A stretch of DNA of 45,955 nucleotides. Origin: CAYNND01 sp964528735 (lineage in GTDB: Bacteria; Patescibacteriota; Minisyncoccia; Phycocordibacterales; UBA2100). A program made the position numbers and the translations under genes. Where the stretch lies: positions 1 through 45,955 of the forward strand of contig CAZGUV010000007.1 in the NCBI GenBank assembly GCA_964528735.1. The letters run 5' to 3'. The notes under the pieces were generated by a model. That model was not told the DNA's origin and searched no databases. It saw only the letters and a program-made list of their open reading frames with translations. Of this stretch, positions 7,112-15,507 are shown piece after piece (the stretch's first letter is position 1; each line of letters starts with the position of its first letter).

Positions 7112-8776
7112 ATGATTAAAAAAACAAAGGACATTGCGCACAAGACATATACGAAAGTTAAAGAATCTTCAGGGCCACTCAAGCCCGCTTTTCATCTTAC
7201 TGAACGAGGTGTACAGAACGGTACTGATAGTTTCAGAAAACTATACGCGCAAAAGTATGGAAAATACTTTGTATGGGTTCTCCTTGCTGGCGCACTCTAT
7301 ATGGGCTACGGCATGCTCGGTGCAAAAGAAAAGCCACTTGAAACGGTAGTGGTGAAAGCTGGGGGTGCTGAGTCAGTCGTTTCAGTGCAAGGTTCAGTAG
7401 AACCGGCGCAGACAGTTACGCTCGGATTTGAAGGAGCTGGTAAGGTATCGACAGTCAATGTAAAAGTTGGCGATAAGGTTGTGGCAGGACGAGTCATCGC
7501 ATCACTTTCTCAGGGTGATGCTGCAGCAAACATTGCAAACCAGCGAGCACTCCTTGAAGCTGCTGAGGCACGTCTTGATGAGATAAAGCGTGGACCACGC
7601 GTTGAAGATATTGCAATCGTTGAAAGCCAATTGGCGACTGCACAGTCACAACTCGCTCAGGCACAAGCGGTCCTTGTCGATTCTCTCAATGAGTCATACA
7701 TAAAACTTGATGATTCAGTTCGAACAAAAACAGACCAATTCTTCAACAACCCTCGAACATCGAATCCGCAATTCTTTCAGCCAACAGACTCAGGTGTCCG
7801 TGTAAGTCTCGAGGCACAGCGTTACGCACTTGAGGCAGAACTCCAAGCGCTCGCACTTCGAACAATCATCACACCATCTGATACTGATGTTGCTGAGACC
7901 AAAGCAAAGATACAAATGGTACGTACTTATCTTGATACGCTTGCCCAAGCGGTCGGCAAGCTCGGTTCATTTACTAGTTTGCCAGCATCTACCATCGAAG
8001 GCTACAACCTCACGGTAGCGAGTGCTCGTGCAAACACGTCTGCGTATCTGACGTCACTCACAACCGCAAGTACTGCGTATAACAATGCACGAACCGCAGT
8101 CAAGACTGCTGAGAATCAACTCGCGCAGAAAAAGGCAGGTGCGAGCGAAGAAGAGATTCGTGCACAATCTGCACAAGTCCGCGCTGCACAAGCAGCTCTC
8201 AATAATGCGTATGCGCAGTCGAGTAAGCGAGTTATCGTTGCACCGTTTTCAGGCACAGTCACCAGTGTTGATGTGAAAACTGGGCAGATAGTTTCAGGCA
8301 CATCAGGCACCGTCACCCTCATCAGTGCATCACGCTTGCAGGTAGAGGCGTATGTACCAGAAGTTTACATCGCAAAGATTAAAGTAGGAGACTCAGCAGA
8401 TGTAACACTTGATGCGTATGGTTCAGACCAGATATTCAAAGCGACAGTCAGCTCAATAGACCCAGCAGCGACAAAGCGTGATGGTATTACCACCTACAAA
8501 ATCGTCCTTTCACTCACCGAAGCTGATCCGCGTGTTAAGTCAGGTATGGGTGGAGATATCCAGATTCAGACAAAGGCCGTTTCAAATGTCATTACAATTC
8601 CAAAGACATCGCTCATCCAGAGAAATGGAAAATACTACGTACAAATCCCTACCGGAGAACAGAATCGAGTCGTAGAGCGCGAAGTAAATGTTGGAACAAT
8701 TAACGAAGCTGATGTCGCTGAAGTAACAGCTGGTCTCAGCGATGGAGACACTATAGTGCTTGTCCCAATAAAGTAA
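7112..8776 (+). CDS. HlyD/MacA-like efflux periplasmic adaptor
   Basis: A 554-residue membrane-fusion-type protein. It has a basic cytoplasmic N-terminus, one membrane helix (about 52-69), and a split lipoyl-like domain (FEGAGKVSTVNVKVGDKVVAGRVIA near 106-130 and VIVAPFSGTVTSVDVKTGQIV near 371-391). Between the lipoyl halves is a very long A/Q-rich coiled-coil hairpin, followed by a beta-barrel segment and a C-terminal proximal domain. The hairpin is interrupted by a helical insertion (about 190-320), which makes it longer than typical MacA. It is followed at 1-3 nt spacing by the permease and ATPase genes, so it is the adaptor of a MacAB-like transporter. The substrate is unknown. Confidence 0.85.
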   Translation: MIKKTKDIAHKTYTKVKESSGPLKPAFHLTERGVQNGTDSFRKLYAQKYGKYFVWVLLAGALYMGYGMLGAKEKPLETVVVKAGGAESVVSVQGSVEPAQTVTLGFEGAGKVSTVNVKVGDKVVAGRVIASLSQGDAAANIANQRALLEAAEARLDEIKRGPRVEDIAIVESQLATAQSQLAQAQAVLVDSLNESYIKLDDSVRTKTDQFFNNPRTSNPQFFQPTDSGVRVSLEAQRYALEAELQALALRTIITPSDTDVAETKAKIQMVRTYLDTLAQAVGKLGSFTSLPASTIEGYNLTVASARANTSAYLTSLTTASTAYNNARTAVKTAENQLAQKKAGASEEEIRAQSAQVRAAQAALNNAYAQSSKRVIVAPFSGTVTSVDVKTGQIVSGTSGTVTLISASRLQVEAYVPEVYIAKIKVGDSADVTLDAYGSDQIFKATVSSIDPAATKRDGITTYKIVLSLTEADPRVKSGMGGDIQIQTKAVSNVITIPKTSLIQRNGKYYVQIPTGEQNRVVEREVNVGTINEADVAEVTAGLSDGDTIVLVPIK

Positions 8777-8777
8777 T

Positions 8778-10013
8778 ATGATTCCGACGTCGCTTAAACT
8801 CGGACTGTACCTCGCTGTTCGCCAGATTCGACGCAGTTCACCGTGGTCCACTATCGGCATCGTCTTTGTGATGATCCTGACATTCTTGAACCTCGTTGTT
8901 GTTTCAGGAGTGATGTCAGGAATGATTGAAGGTTCAATCCAGGCAAACCGTATTGGATACATCGGTGATATTGGAATGAAGCCACTGGGAGATAGAACCA
9001 CAATCGAAAACTCAGCGTCACTCATCGAACTTTCTCTTAATCATCCTGAGTCACAGCGCGTGACGGGACGATTTATCACGAGTGGTTCTGTCGAGGCAAA
9101 TTACAAAATCGCTACAGACCCAAACGATAGAGAGCTCGCGAATGGTTTGATAGTTGGTATTGATCCTGCGACTGAAATATCAGATTTCCCAAAATATATT
9201 AAGGAGGGGACAATGCTCGAGCCAGGTGACTATGATCAGGTCATACTTGGAGCGAACTTGCTCACTCGATATCTTGGTTTTGAAATACCAGGGTTTAAGA
9301 CACTCGATGATGTCTATCCTGGAAGTAAGGTCCGCATACGTGTCGGCGGTGCGGTTCGAGACATGACCGTAAAGGGAATTGTTCGAAGAAAAGTTGATGA
9401 GCTCGATCGCTCAATCATCATGACATCGCGGCAGTTCAAAGATTTGACTGGTATCGACGATATCTCGATTGTATCAATCGAACTCAAACCAGGAGCAAAT
9501 GCTGAACGAGTCCGAGATGAATTGATTGTACAAGGTGCGGGGCGTTACGCTGAGGTGCTAACGTTTGAACAAGGACTTCCCAAGGCAGTCATTGATATTC
9601 GAGATACCTTTAACATGCTTGGAAACATGTTTTCAGTCATTGGACTTATCGTAGCTGCAATCACCGTGTTCATTGTTATCTTCATCAACGCGCTGACTCG
9701 ACGAAAGTTTATCGGCATCATGAAAGGAATCGGTATTTCAGGGAAGGCGATTGAGTTCTCATACGTATTCCAGTCGCTCTTCTATGCAGTAGTTGGTTCA
9801 ACAATCGGACTCATCATTGTGTTTGGTTTTATTGTTCCGTACTTTGCTGAAAACCCAATCGACTTCCCATTCAGTGACGGTATCTTGGTTGCTGAGCCAC
9901 TTGGCACAATGATTCGTGTCGGAATCCTCACATTCATTACGTTCGTTGCGGGGTATGTACCTGCATGGATGATTGTTCGCAGAAATACACTTAATGCAAT
10001 TCTAGGAAGATAG
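8778..10013 (+). CDS. MacB/FtsX-type ABC transporter permease
   Basis: A 411-residue permease. One N-terminal membrane helix (about 23-47) is followed by a roughly 220-residue extracytoplasmic MacB-core-like domain. Three C-terminal helices then follow (near 281-305, 325-350 and 375-400) with the conserved RRKFIGIMKGIGISGKAIEFSYVFQS coupling region. This is the type VII (mechanotransmission) topology, which does not pump through the membrane but drives periplasmic partners. It starts 1 nt after the adaptor stop without an obvious Shine-Dalgarno, implying coupled translation. Partners are the adaptor before it and the ATPase after it. Confidence 0.87.
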   Translation: MIPTSLKLGLYLAVRQIRRSSPWSTIGIVFVMILTFLNLVVVSGVMSGMIEGSIQANRIGYIGDIGMKPLGDRTTIENSASLIELSLNHPESQRVTGRFITSGSVEANYKIATDPNDRELANGLIVGIDPATEISDFPKYIKEGTMLEPGDYDQVILGANLLTRYLGFEIPGFKTLDDVYPGSKVRIRVGGAVRDMTVKGIVRRKVDELDRSIIMTSRQFKDLTGIDDISIVSIELKPGANAERVRDELIVQGAGRYAEVLTFEQGLPKAVIDIRDTFNMLGNMFSVIGLIVAAITVFIVIFINALTRRKFIGIMKGIGISGKAIEFSYVFQSLFYAVVGSTIGLIIVFGFIVPYFAENPIDFPFSDGILVAEPLGTMIRVGILTFITFVAGYVPAWMIVRRNTLNAILGR

Positions 10014-10015
10014 GT

Positions 10016-10705
10016 ATGAGAAAAGAACTGATTTCAATCAAAGATTTGGTAAAAAAGTTTGGAGATGGTGAGCGAGAAATCACGGTACTTAAAAGTGTCA
10101 ATCTTTCGGTTGCAGATGGTGAATACATTGCAATGATCGGACGCTCGGGTGCAGGTAAATCTACATTTCTCTATCAGATGTCACTCTTGGATGAGCCGAC
10201 CTCAGGAGAAATCATCATTGACGGACATGTGGCGAGTACGATGACCAATCATGAAAAAACAGATTTTCGTCTTCGCATGCTCGGGTACGTCTTCCAGGAT
10301 TATGCATTGCTCCCTGAGCTCACTGCTCTTGAAAATGTTGCTATCCCGCTACTCATGCAAGGAAAGTCTCGTAAGGAGGCATACGAGCAGGCAACCGAGG
10401 CACTTGCAGCCGTGGGACTTGAAAATCGTCTTCCAAACCTGCCGAGTATGCTCTCAGGAGGTCAGCAACAGCGTGTATCAATCGCACGTGCGATTGCACA
10501 TCGTCCACGCATTTTGTTTGCTGATGAGCCAACAGCAAACCTCGACAACGAATCATCACTGCGTGTCATGGACATTTTCGACATACTCCACAAACGAGGT
10601 CAGACCATCATCATGGTGACGCACGAAGAAGAATTTGCAAAGCGCGCTGAAAAAATTGTAAAACTTGACGATGGTAACATCGTGAGTGAACACAAAAATC
10701 GCTAA
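10016..10705 (+). CDS. MacB/LolD-type ABC transporter ATPase
   Basis: A 229-residue nucleotide-binding subunit. It has Walker A GRSGAGKST (42-50), a Q-loop near VFQDYALLPELT, signature LSGGQQQR near 144-151, Walker B ILFADEPTANLD near 164-175, and an H-loop in VTHEEEFAKRA. Length and motifs match the LolD/MacB/FtsE group. It starts 2 nt after the permease and is preceded by a purine-rich GGAAGATAGGT that can act as a ribosome site. Last gene of the three-gene efflux operon. Confidence 0.92.
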   Translation: MRKELISIKDLVKKFGDGEREITVLKSVNLSVADGEYIAMIGRSGAGKSTFLYQMSLLDEPTSGEIIIDGHVASTMTNHEKTDFRLRMLGYVFQDYALLPELTALENVAIPLLMQGKSRKEAYEQATEALAAVGLENRLPNLPSMLSGGQQQRVSIARAIAHRPRILFADEPTANLDNESSLRVMDIFDILHKRGQTIIMVTHEEEFAKRAEKIVKLDDGNIVSEHKNR

Positions 10706-10788
10706 AGTTGCGTTGCGTCTGTAAGCGGTGTAGAACATCACTGCTCGAAGGCTGGGGAGGTCCCAGTCGATTAACCATGGGGGTAACC

Positions 10789-11055
10789 ATGACCGAGCAT
10801 TTTAAGCCCGTGCCCGTTAGAGGTTTCGGGGTGTTCCAACTCTTCGTGGGCTTTTGTTTAGCCCTCCTCGGACTCGCCGTAGGTATGGCGCCAAATCTCG
10901 GTGTTGTGCCTGCGAAGAACCTGCTCGCTGTAATGGTGAGCGACATGTCCGGAGTCGATGGACGCATTGGGTTCGTGCTGTACTACGGTATGGCCGTGCT
11001 CATAGCAGTTATCGGCATCGTCATGATGAGGAGCGCACCGGCAGATAGCCGGTGA
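10789..11055 (+). CDS. Small two-helix membrane protein, atypical composition
   Basis: An 88-residue protein that I do not recognise. Two hydrophobic segments (about 15-32 and 60-80) flank a short loop with SGVDGR, suggesting a hairpin in the membrane with both ends on one side. The start is uncertain: two ATGs, 10777 and 10789, are each preceded by the repeated sequence TAACC. I prefer 10789 because GGGGG (10779-10783) lies 5 nt upstream. The gene is visibly richer in G+C than its neighbours, uses a strong purine ribosome site, and has a G/C-rich hairpin terminator. These traits are rare here and suggest transfer. A short CTGGG/CCCAG stem at 10752-10766 precedes it. Confidence 0.6.
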   Translation: MTEHFKPVPVRGFGVFQLFVGFCLALLGLAVGMAPNLGVVPAKNLLAVMVSDMSGVDGRIGFVLYYGMAVLIAVIGIVMMRSAPADSR

Positions 11056-11061
11056 CATGAA

Positions 11062-11112
11062 ACCCGTTCAGCGCGCCGTGCATACCTGCGGCGCCTGGCG
11101 GGTCATTTTTTT
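11062..11112 (+). terminator. Strong hairpin terminator after the small membrane gene
   Basis: An outer stem ACCCG/CGGGT (11062-11066 with 11099-11103) and an inner stem GCGCCG/CGGCGC (11073-11078 with 11089-11094) are followed by seven T at 11106-11112. The T-run lies inside the end of convergent dprA. Confidence 0.8.
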
Positions 11113-11942
11113 ATAATTATACCTGAGCTCATACTGATGACCCCATCAAGTTCAAGTTGGCTGAGTCGTGCTGAAAGTTCTTCGGAAGAAAGTAGTGTCG
11201 ACTCCAATAGTGCTTCAAAGCTCTGAGGTTCACGTAGGTTCGTCAGCACGATATCGTCTCCGTTGTATGTGTGCGCAACTGCACTTTTCGTAATTGAAAG
11301 CGCATCGAGTATGTCATCGGGTGTGGTGACGGGAGTAGCGCCAAGTTTTAGAAACTGATGCACACCTTTACTATTTTCTGAAAAGATACTTCCCGGCACT
11401 ACCAGAAGTTCACGGTTATAGTCAGTAGCAAGTCGCGCAGTAATCAGCGTACCAGACTTTTCTCCAGCTTCTATGACCAGTGTTGCGTGAGACATACCTG
11501 CCATGATGCGGTTGCGTCGCGGGAAGGACCACTCAGTTGCTTTAAAGCGTGGTTCATACTCTGAGAGGAGTGCGCCACCATGCTCAAGTATTTCATGTGC
11601 AAGCGAGAGGTTACTCTGTGGGTACAAAACATTGTCTTCGAGTCCAGAACCAGGTACAGCAATAGTGTTGAGTCCTGCGATGAGTGCATGCCTATGCGCG
11701 AGGGTGTCTACTCCGAGAGCAAGTCCAGAGACTATACATATAGGATAACCAGAGAGTCCACCAATCAGGTGTTCTACAACCATTTTTCCGTAACTAGTTA
11801 CTTTCCGGGAGCCAACAACAGCGAGGTAGGTAAGCTGCTCATCGGGCAAGTTGCCTCGTATGTAGAGCTGTTGAGGTGGTTCGGGTATTTCTTTGAGGAG
11901 CGGAAGTGTTTCAAGTGCGAGTTGTCTCACTGGGTGCTTCAT
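11103..11942 (-). CDS. dprA: DNA-processing protein DprA (short form)
   Basis: A 279-residue protein that loads RecA on incoming single-stranded DNA during natural transformation. The Rossmann-like core shows VVGSRKVTSYG (42-52), SGLALGVDTLAH (72-83), the PGSGLEDN..YP region, FPRRNR (140-145) and EAGEKSGTLITA. A C-terminal winged-helix-like segment (about 225-279) is present. The N-terminal SAM/HhH domain of longer DprA proteins is missing. Start: ATG 11942 stands 6 nt after a TGC-TACGAT box; an in-frame ATG 30 nt upstream would overlap that promoter. Divergent from serS. Confidence 0.92.
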   Translation of the reverse strand: MKHPVRQLALETLPLLKEIPEPPQQLYIRGNLPDEQLTYLAVVGSRKVTSYGKMVVEHLIGGLSGYPICIVSGLALGVDTLAHRHALIAGLNTIAVPGSGLEDNVLYPQSNLSLAHEILEHGGALLSEYEPRFKATEWSFPRRNRIMAGMSHATLVIEAGEKSGTLITARLATDYNRELLVVPGSIFSENSKGVHQFLKLGATPVTTPDDILDALSITKSAVAHTYNGDDIVLTNLREPQSFEALLESTLLSSEELSARLSQLELDGVISMSSGIIIKK

Positions 11943-11948
11943 AGTACC

Positions 11949-11957
11949 ATCGTAGCA
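11949..11957 (-). promoter_or_regulatory. dprA extended -10 promoter
   Basis: Minus strand TGC-TACGAT, with the hexamer being the complement of 11949-11954. The spacing to the ATG is 6 nt. Confidence 0.5.
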
Positions 11958-12008
11958 CCTTTCGCGGTTCATCCGCGCGAGTTATTACTCACATAAAGAG
12001 AAAGCACT

Positions 12009-13319
12009 ATGCTCAGCATCGAATTCATTAGACAGAACGTTGACGCGGTGGTTTCCTCGACTCGCAACAAGAACAAAGACCCTCAGATGGTCACGAGGTT
12101 GCTTGAACTTGATGATACTCGCAAAGAATTACAGCTTACCGTTGATACACTTCGTGCAAAGCAGAATGAAGCGTCACCCCGCATTGCATCACTTACGGGT
12201 GCGGAGAAGGATGCGCTTTTGAAAGAAATGACCGCATTGAAGGAAAAAATAAAGTCAGCTGAAGCAACGCTTGAGCCAGTACTTACTGAATGGGATGCAC
12301 TCATCCGAAAAATACCAAACATAGTTTCTCCTGAGATGCCTGTAGGCACGGATGACTCGCAGAACGTTGTAGTGAGTACATGGGGTACACCACGAGATTT
12401 CAATTTTGAGATTAAAGATCATGTCGATATTGGTAAACAGCTCAATATTATTGATTGCGAAAAATCTGCAGAAATCTCAGGAAGCCGTTTCTACTATTTA
12501 AAAGGTGACGCAGTGTTGTTGCAATTTGCACTCATCAATCATGTGTTTGCAACACTAGGTAGCGAAAAGGTTTTGAGCGAAATTGCACAAGAGAAGGGAC
12601 TCACTATATCTCCTGAACCGTTCGTCCCCATGCTTCCTCCGGTTATTATGCGACGCGAGGTGATGCGTAAGATGGATAGACTCGAGCCTGAAGATCAGCG
12701 CTACATTTTGGGCGAAGACGACCAAGCATTCGTAGGAAGTGCCGAACACACGATGGGACCGTATCACATGGACGAAACAATCGAAGAAGCAGAACTTCCG
12801 GTGCGATATATTGGCTACTCAACTGCATTTCGTCGCGAGGCTGGTACCTATGGAAAAGATATGCGGGGTATCTTGCGCGTACACCAGTTCGACAAGCTCG
12901 AGATGGAATCGTTTACGACTGCAGAAAGTGGTGCAGACGAGCAAAAGCTCATCGTAGGTATACAGGAATACTTGGTGCGCTCACTTGGGCTCCCGCACCG
13001 TGTCGTGCATGTGTGCACGGGTGATACCGGTAAACCAGATTACGACCAGTATGATATTGAAACATGGATACCATCACAGGGGACTTATCGAGAAACTCAT
13101 ACAAGTGACTACATGACTGATTACCAAGCTCGACGGTTGAAAACTTTCTACAAGAGTACCTCAGGTGAGAAAAAGCTTGTCCACATGAATGACGCAACTG
13201 CTTTTGCAATTTCTCGCATTTTGATTGCAATCTTGGAAAATTATCAAAACGCTGACGGCACCGTCACTATTCCTGAAGTTTTACGCCCGTATATGGGCGG
13301 AAGGGATCTCATTGTCTAG
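12009..13319 (+). CDS. serS: Seryl-tRNA synthetase
   Basis: A 436-residue class II aminoacyl-tRNA synthetase. The N-terminal antiparallel coiled-coil arm that grips tRNA-Ser covers about 30-100. The class II core has motif 2 (YSTAFRREAGTYGKDMRGILRVHQFDK) and motif 3 (MNDATAFAISRILIAILENYQ). The active-site strand usually written TAEVPL reads GSAEHTMGPYH here, and the usual LNGSG before motif 3 reads MNDAT, so the serine pocket is divergent. An upstream AGAGAAAG may serve as a ribosome site; no clean -10 was found at the leaderless spacing. Confidence 0.93.
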   Translation: MLSIEFIRQNVDAVVSSTRNKNKDPQMVTRLLELDDTRKELQLTVDTLRAKQNEASPRIASLTGAEKDALLKEMTALKEKIKSAEATLEPVLTEWDALIRKIPNIVSPEMPVGTDDSQNVVVSTWGTPRDFNFEIKDHVDIGKQLNIIDCEKSAEISGSRFYYLKGDAVLLQFALINHVFATLGSEKVLSEIAQEKGLTISPEPFVPMLPPVIMRREVMRKMDRLEPEDQRYILGEDDQAFVGSAEHTMGPYHMDETIEEAELPVRYIGYSTAFRREAGTYGKDMRGILRVHQFDKLEMESFTTAESGADEQKLIVGIQEYLVRSLGLPHRVVHVCTGDTGKPDYDQYDIETWIPSQGTYRETHTSDYMTDYQARRLKTFYKSTSGEKKLVHMNDATAFAISRILIAILENYQNADGTVTIPEVLRPYMGGRDLIV

Positions 13320-13351
13320 TGTGGAGATTTCATTCGCGCAAAAGCCATCAG

Positions 13352-13360
13352 TGGTATACT
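13352..13360 (+). promoter_or_regulatory. Extended -10 promoter (spermidine-synthase-like gene)
   Basis: TGG then TATACT (13355-13360), 7 nt before the ATG. The core GTGGTATACTG is identical to the box before the next gene. Confidence 0.65.
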
Positions 13361-13367
13361 GAGGAAC

Positions 13368-15491
13368 ATGTTTTCTAAACGCGCATTGCGCACCGGCGAT
13401 TATCGAGCACTTATAGCCGTAAGTGCATTCTTACTCTTTGCGGTCGAGCCAATTGCAGGTAAACATCTTCTTCCATATCTGGGAGGAAGCGCTGGTGTAT
13501 GGGCGACTTGTTTGAGTTTTTTCACTACGGTCCTCTTTCTTGGATACATGTATGTGTATATCTTGCGACGCTATCCTCTAAAGACTCAAGGATACATTCA
13601 CTCAATCATCGTTGGTGTAGGTGCGGTGCTATGGATTTTGCATGTGCGTTTTGGGACAAGCGTTCTTCCAGGACTTTCAAGTTCACTCTTTGATGTCTCT
13701 ATGCCTGTGTGGAGCACACTCCTTATTATGACACTGTATGTCGGCTTCCCATTTTTCGTCCTTGCAACCACAAGTTCACTCCTTCAGCAGTGGTATGCGT
13801 TTACGCATGAAAAAGAGCCATACTCACTCTATACACTTTCTAATATCGGCTCTCTGCTTGCGCTCCTCGCGTACCCATTTGTGATTGAGCCGTACATTCC
13901 ACTCTCTGTTCAGGAGTTTATGTGGGCGATATTGTTCTTCGGCTATGCATGTGTGTACGCACTTTTTGCACGCCGTATCATGAAGACTGAGCAGTTGCAC
14001 CAGCCAGAAAAGGAAGCAGGTGTACCACTCAAATCACTCGTCACCTGGACAATACTTTCAGCTTTTCCGGCATTTGTACTCATTGCGGCTACTTCACATA
14101 TAACGACAATCATTGCGCCGATACCAATGCTGTGGGTCTTGCCGCTCGCACTGTACCTCATTACATTCATAGTGACATTTGCCGGTGCTGGTGTGGTCGC
14201 ATTTTGGCCTTTGATGCTCATCTTTTTCGCCATGATGCTCATCAATGCGATTGATAGCGGCTATAGCGCAATCGCGTTTCAGCTTATTGGCTCGATAGGA
14301 TTTGTCGGATTTGTCGGCATGACTTTCCATGGATTTTTGTACGACAAGCGTCCTCATCATTCTCAATCGGCACAGTATTATGCAGCGATATCTTTTGGTG
14401 GTATGCTCGGCACCATCATCGCGAGCATCTTGATGCCGCTCCTACTCACCAAAATAACTGAGTTTTATTGGTCAATCGGTATTGCTGCAGTCGTGGCGGT
14501 ATTTCTTCTTCCACGTGCATTCTTCCAAAAGGCGACCACCGGGTACACCCATATTGCATACAGACTCTTTTTTGCATGTTTTGTGTGGGCGACTTTGTTT
14601 GGCGCTACGGTACGTGATGACGATACCAATGCAGTACACGCGTCTCGAAACTTTTACGGCACCGCAGAGGTTCGTGAGTATGATGACCGCTTTACGCTTT
14701 CTCATGGAAACACAATGCATGGAGTGCAAGCAAAGGACTACGATGAAGCACTTATCCCATCTTCGTACTACACCGTAGACAGTGGTGTCGGACGAGCAAT
14801 CCGAGCGGAGCAGGCAAAACACGGAAATGTACGAGTCGGTGTAGTCGGGCTTGGTACGGGAACACTCGCTGCGTATTGCAGTGCCGGTGACTCGTTTACA
14901 TTCTTTGAGATTGATCAACGCATGGTAATGATTGCAAATACATTCTTTACGTATCTCGATAGTTGCCCAGATGTACAAATAAAGATGGGTGATGCGAGAA
15001 TCTCACTCCATCGTGACGCAGATGCAGGCGTAGAACCATACGATGTGCTTGCGATAGATGCATTTAGTGATGATTCTATCCCGATGCATTTGCTCACAAA
15101 GGAGGCTGTTGAGCTATACATGAGTCAGGTAACTGCAGATGGCGCTGTCGCAATCCATGTATCAAATCGTTACCTCGATCTTGCCCCCGTAGTCCACCGT
15201 ATTGCGCAGGAGTTGGGACTTGCATCACTTGAAGTATCTGCTGCAGGCGCCGGCACTTATGGAAGTGGCTCTTCGTGGGTTGTTATTGCAAATTCTGCAA
15301 CCTTCTTTGATGATCCACGATTTGCAGATGTGCCGTATTACGAGCCATCATTTACGGGTCCGTTGTGGACTGACGATTCAAACGCACTTTCAAGTGTGAT
15401 ATCAATCCCGCTTCCTGATGCCATCAGTTCGCTCTATGATGTCTTTTTCCCTCCTGAAGAAGAAGCTGAGTACGAAGATTCTGAGTACTAG
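13368..15491 (+). CDS. Membrane-fused spermidine-synthase-like protein
   Basis: A 707-residue two-part protein. Residues 1 to about 415 form some 11-12 hydrophobic helices, beginning with the family hallmark AVEPIAGKHLLPYLGGSAGVWATC. The C-terminal half is a Rossmann methyltransferase-like aminopropyltransferase domain: VGVVGLGTGTLAAY near 490-503, FEID, GDAR, and DAFSDDSIPMHLLT near 563-576. Such membrane-fused spermidine-synthase-like proteins occur in many bacteria, but a polyamine product has rarely been shown, so the substrate is open. The acidic C-terminus (EEEAEYEDSEY) is unusual. The following SleB-like gene has a near-identical promoter box. Confidence 0.8.
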   Translation: MFSKRALRTGDYRALIAVSAFLLFAVEPIAGKHLLPYLGGSAGVWATCLSFFTTVLFLGYMYVYILRRYPLKTQGYIHSIIVGVGAVLWILHVRFGTSVLPGLSSSLFDVSMPVWSTLLIMTLYVGFPFFVLATTSSLLQQWYAFTHEKEPYSLYTLSNIGSLLALLAYPFVIEPYIPLSVQEFMWAILFFGYACVYALFARRIMKTEQLHQPEKEAGVPLKSLVTWTILSAFPAFVLIAATSHITTIIAPIPMLWVLPLALYLITFIVTFAGAGVVAFWPLMLIFFAMMLINAIDSGYSAIAFQLIGSIGFVGFVGMTFHGFLYDKRPHHSQSAQYYAAISFGGMLGTIIASILMPLLLTKITEFYWSIGIAAVVAVFLLPRAFFQKATTGYTHIAYRLFFACFVWATLFGATVRDDDTNAVHASRNFYGTAEVREYDDRFTLSHGNTMHGVQAKDYDEALIPSSYYTVDSGVGRAIRAEQAKHGNVRVGVVGLGTGTLAAYCSAGDSFTFFEIDQRMVMIANTFFTYLDSCPDVQIKMGDARISLHRDADAGVEPYDVLAIDAFSDDSIPMHLLTKEAVELYMSQVTADGAVAIHVSNRYLDLAPVVHRIAQELGLASLEVSAAGAGTYGSGSSWVVIANSATFFDDPRFADVPYYEPSFTGPLWTDDSNALSSVISIPLPDAISSLYDVFFPPEEEAEYEDSEY

Positions 15492-15500
15492 TGGTATACT
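15492..15500 (+). promoter_or_regulatory. Extended -10 promoter (SleB-like gene)
   Basis: TGG then TATACT (15495-15500), starting right at the upstream stop codon and 7 nt from the ATG. Confidence 0.65.
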
Positions 15501-15507
15501 GTGAGCG

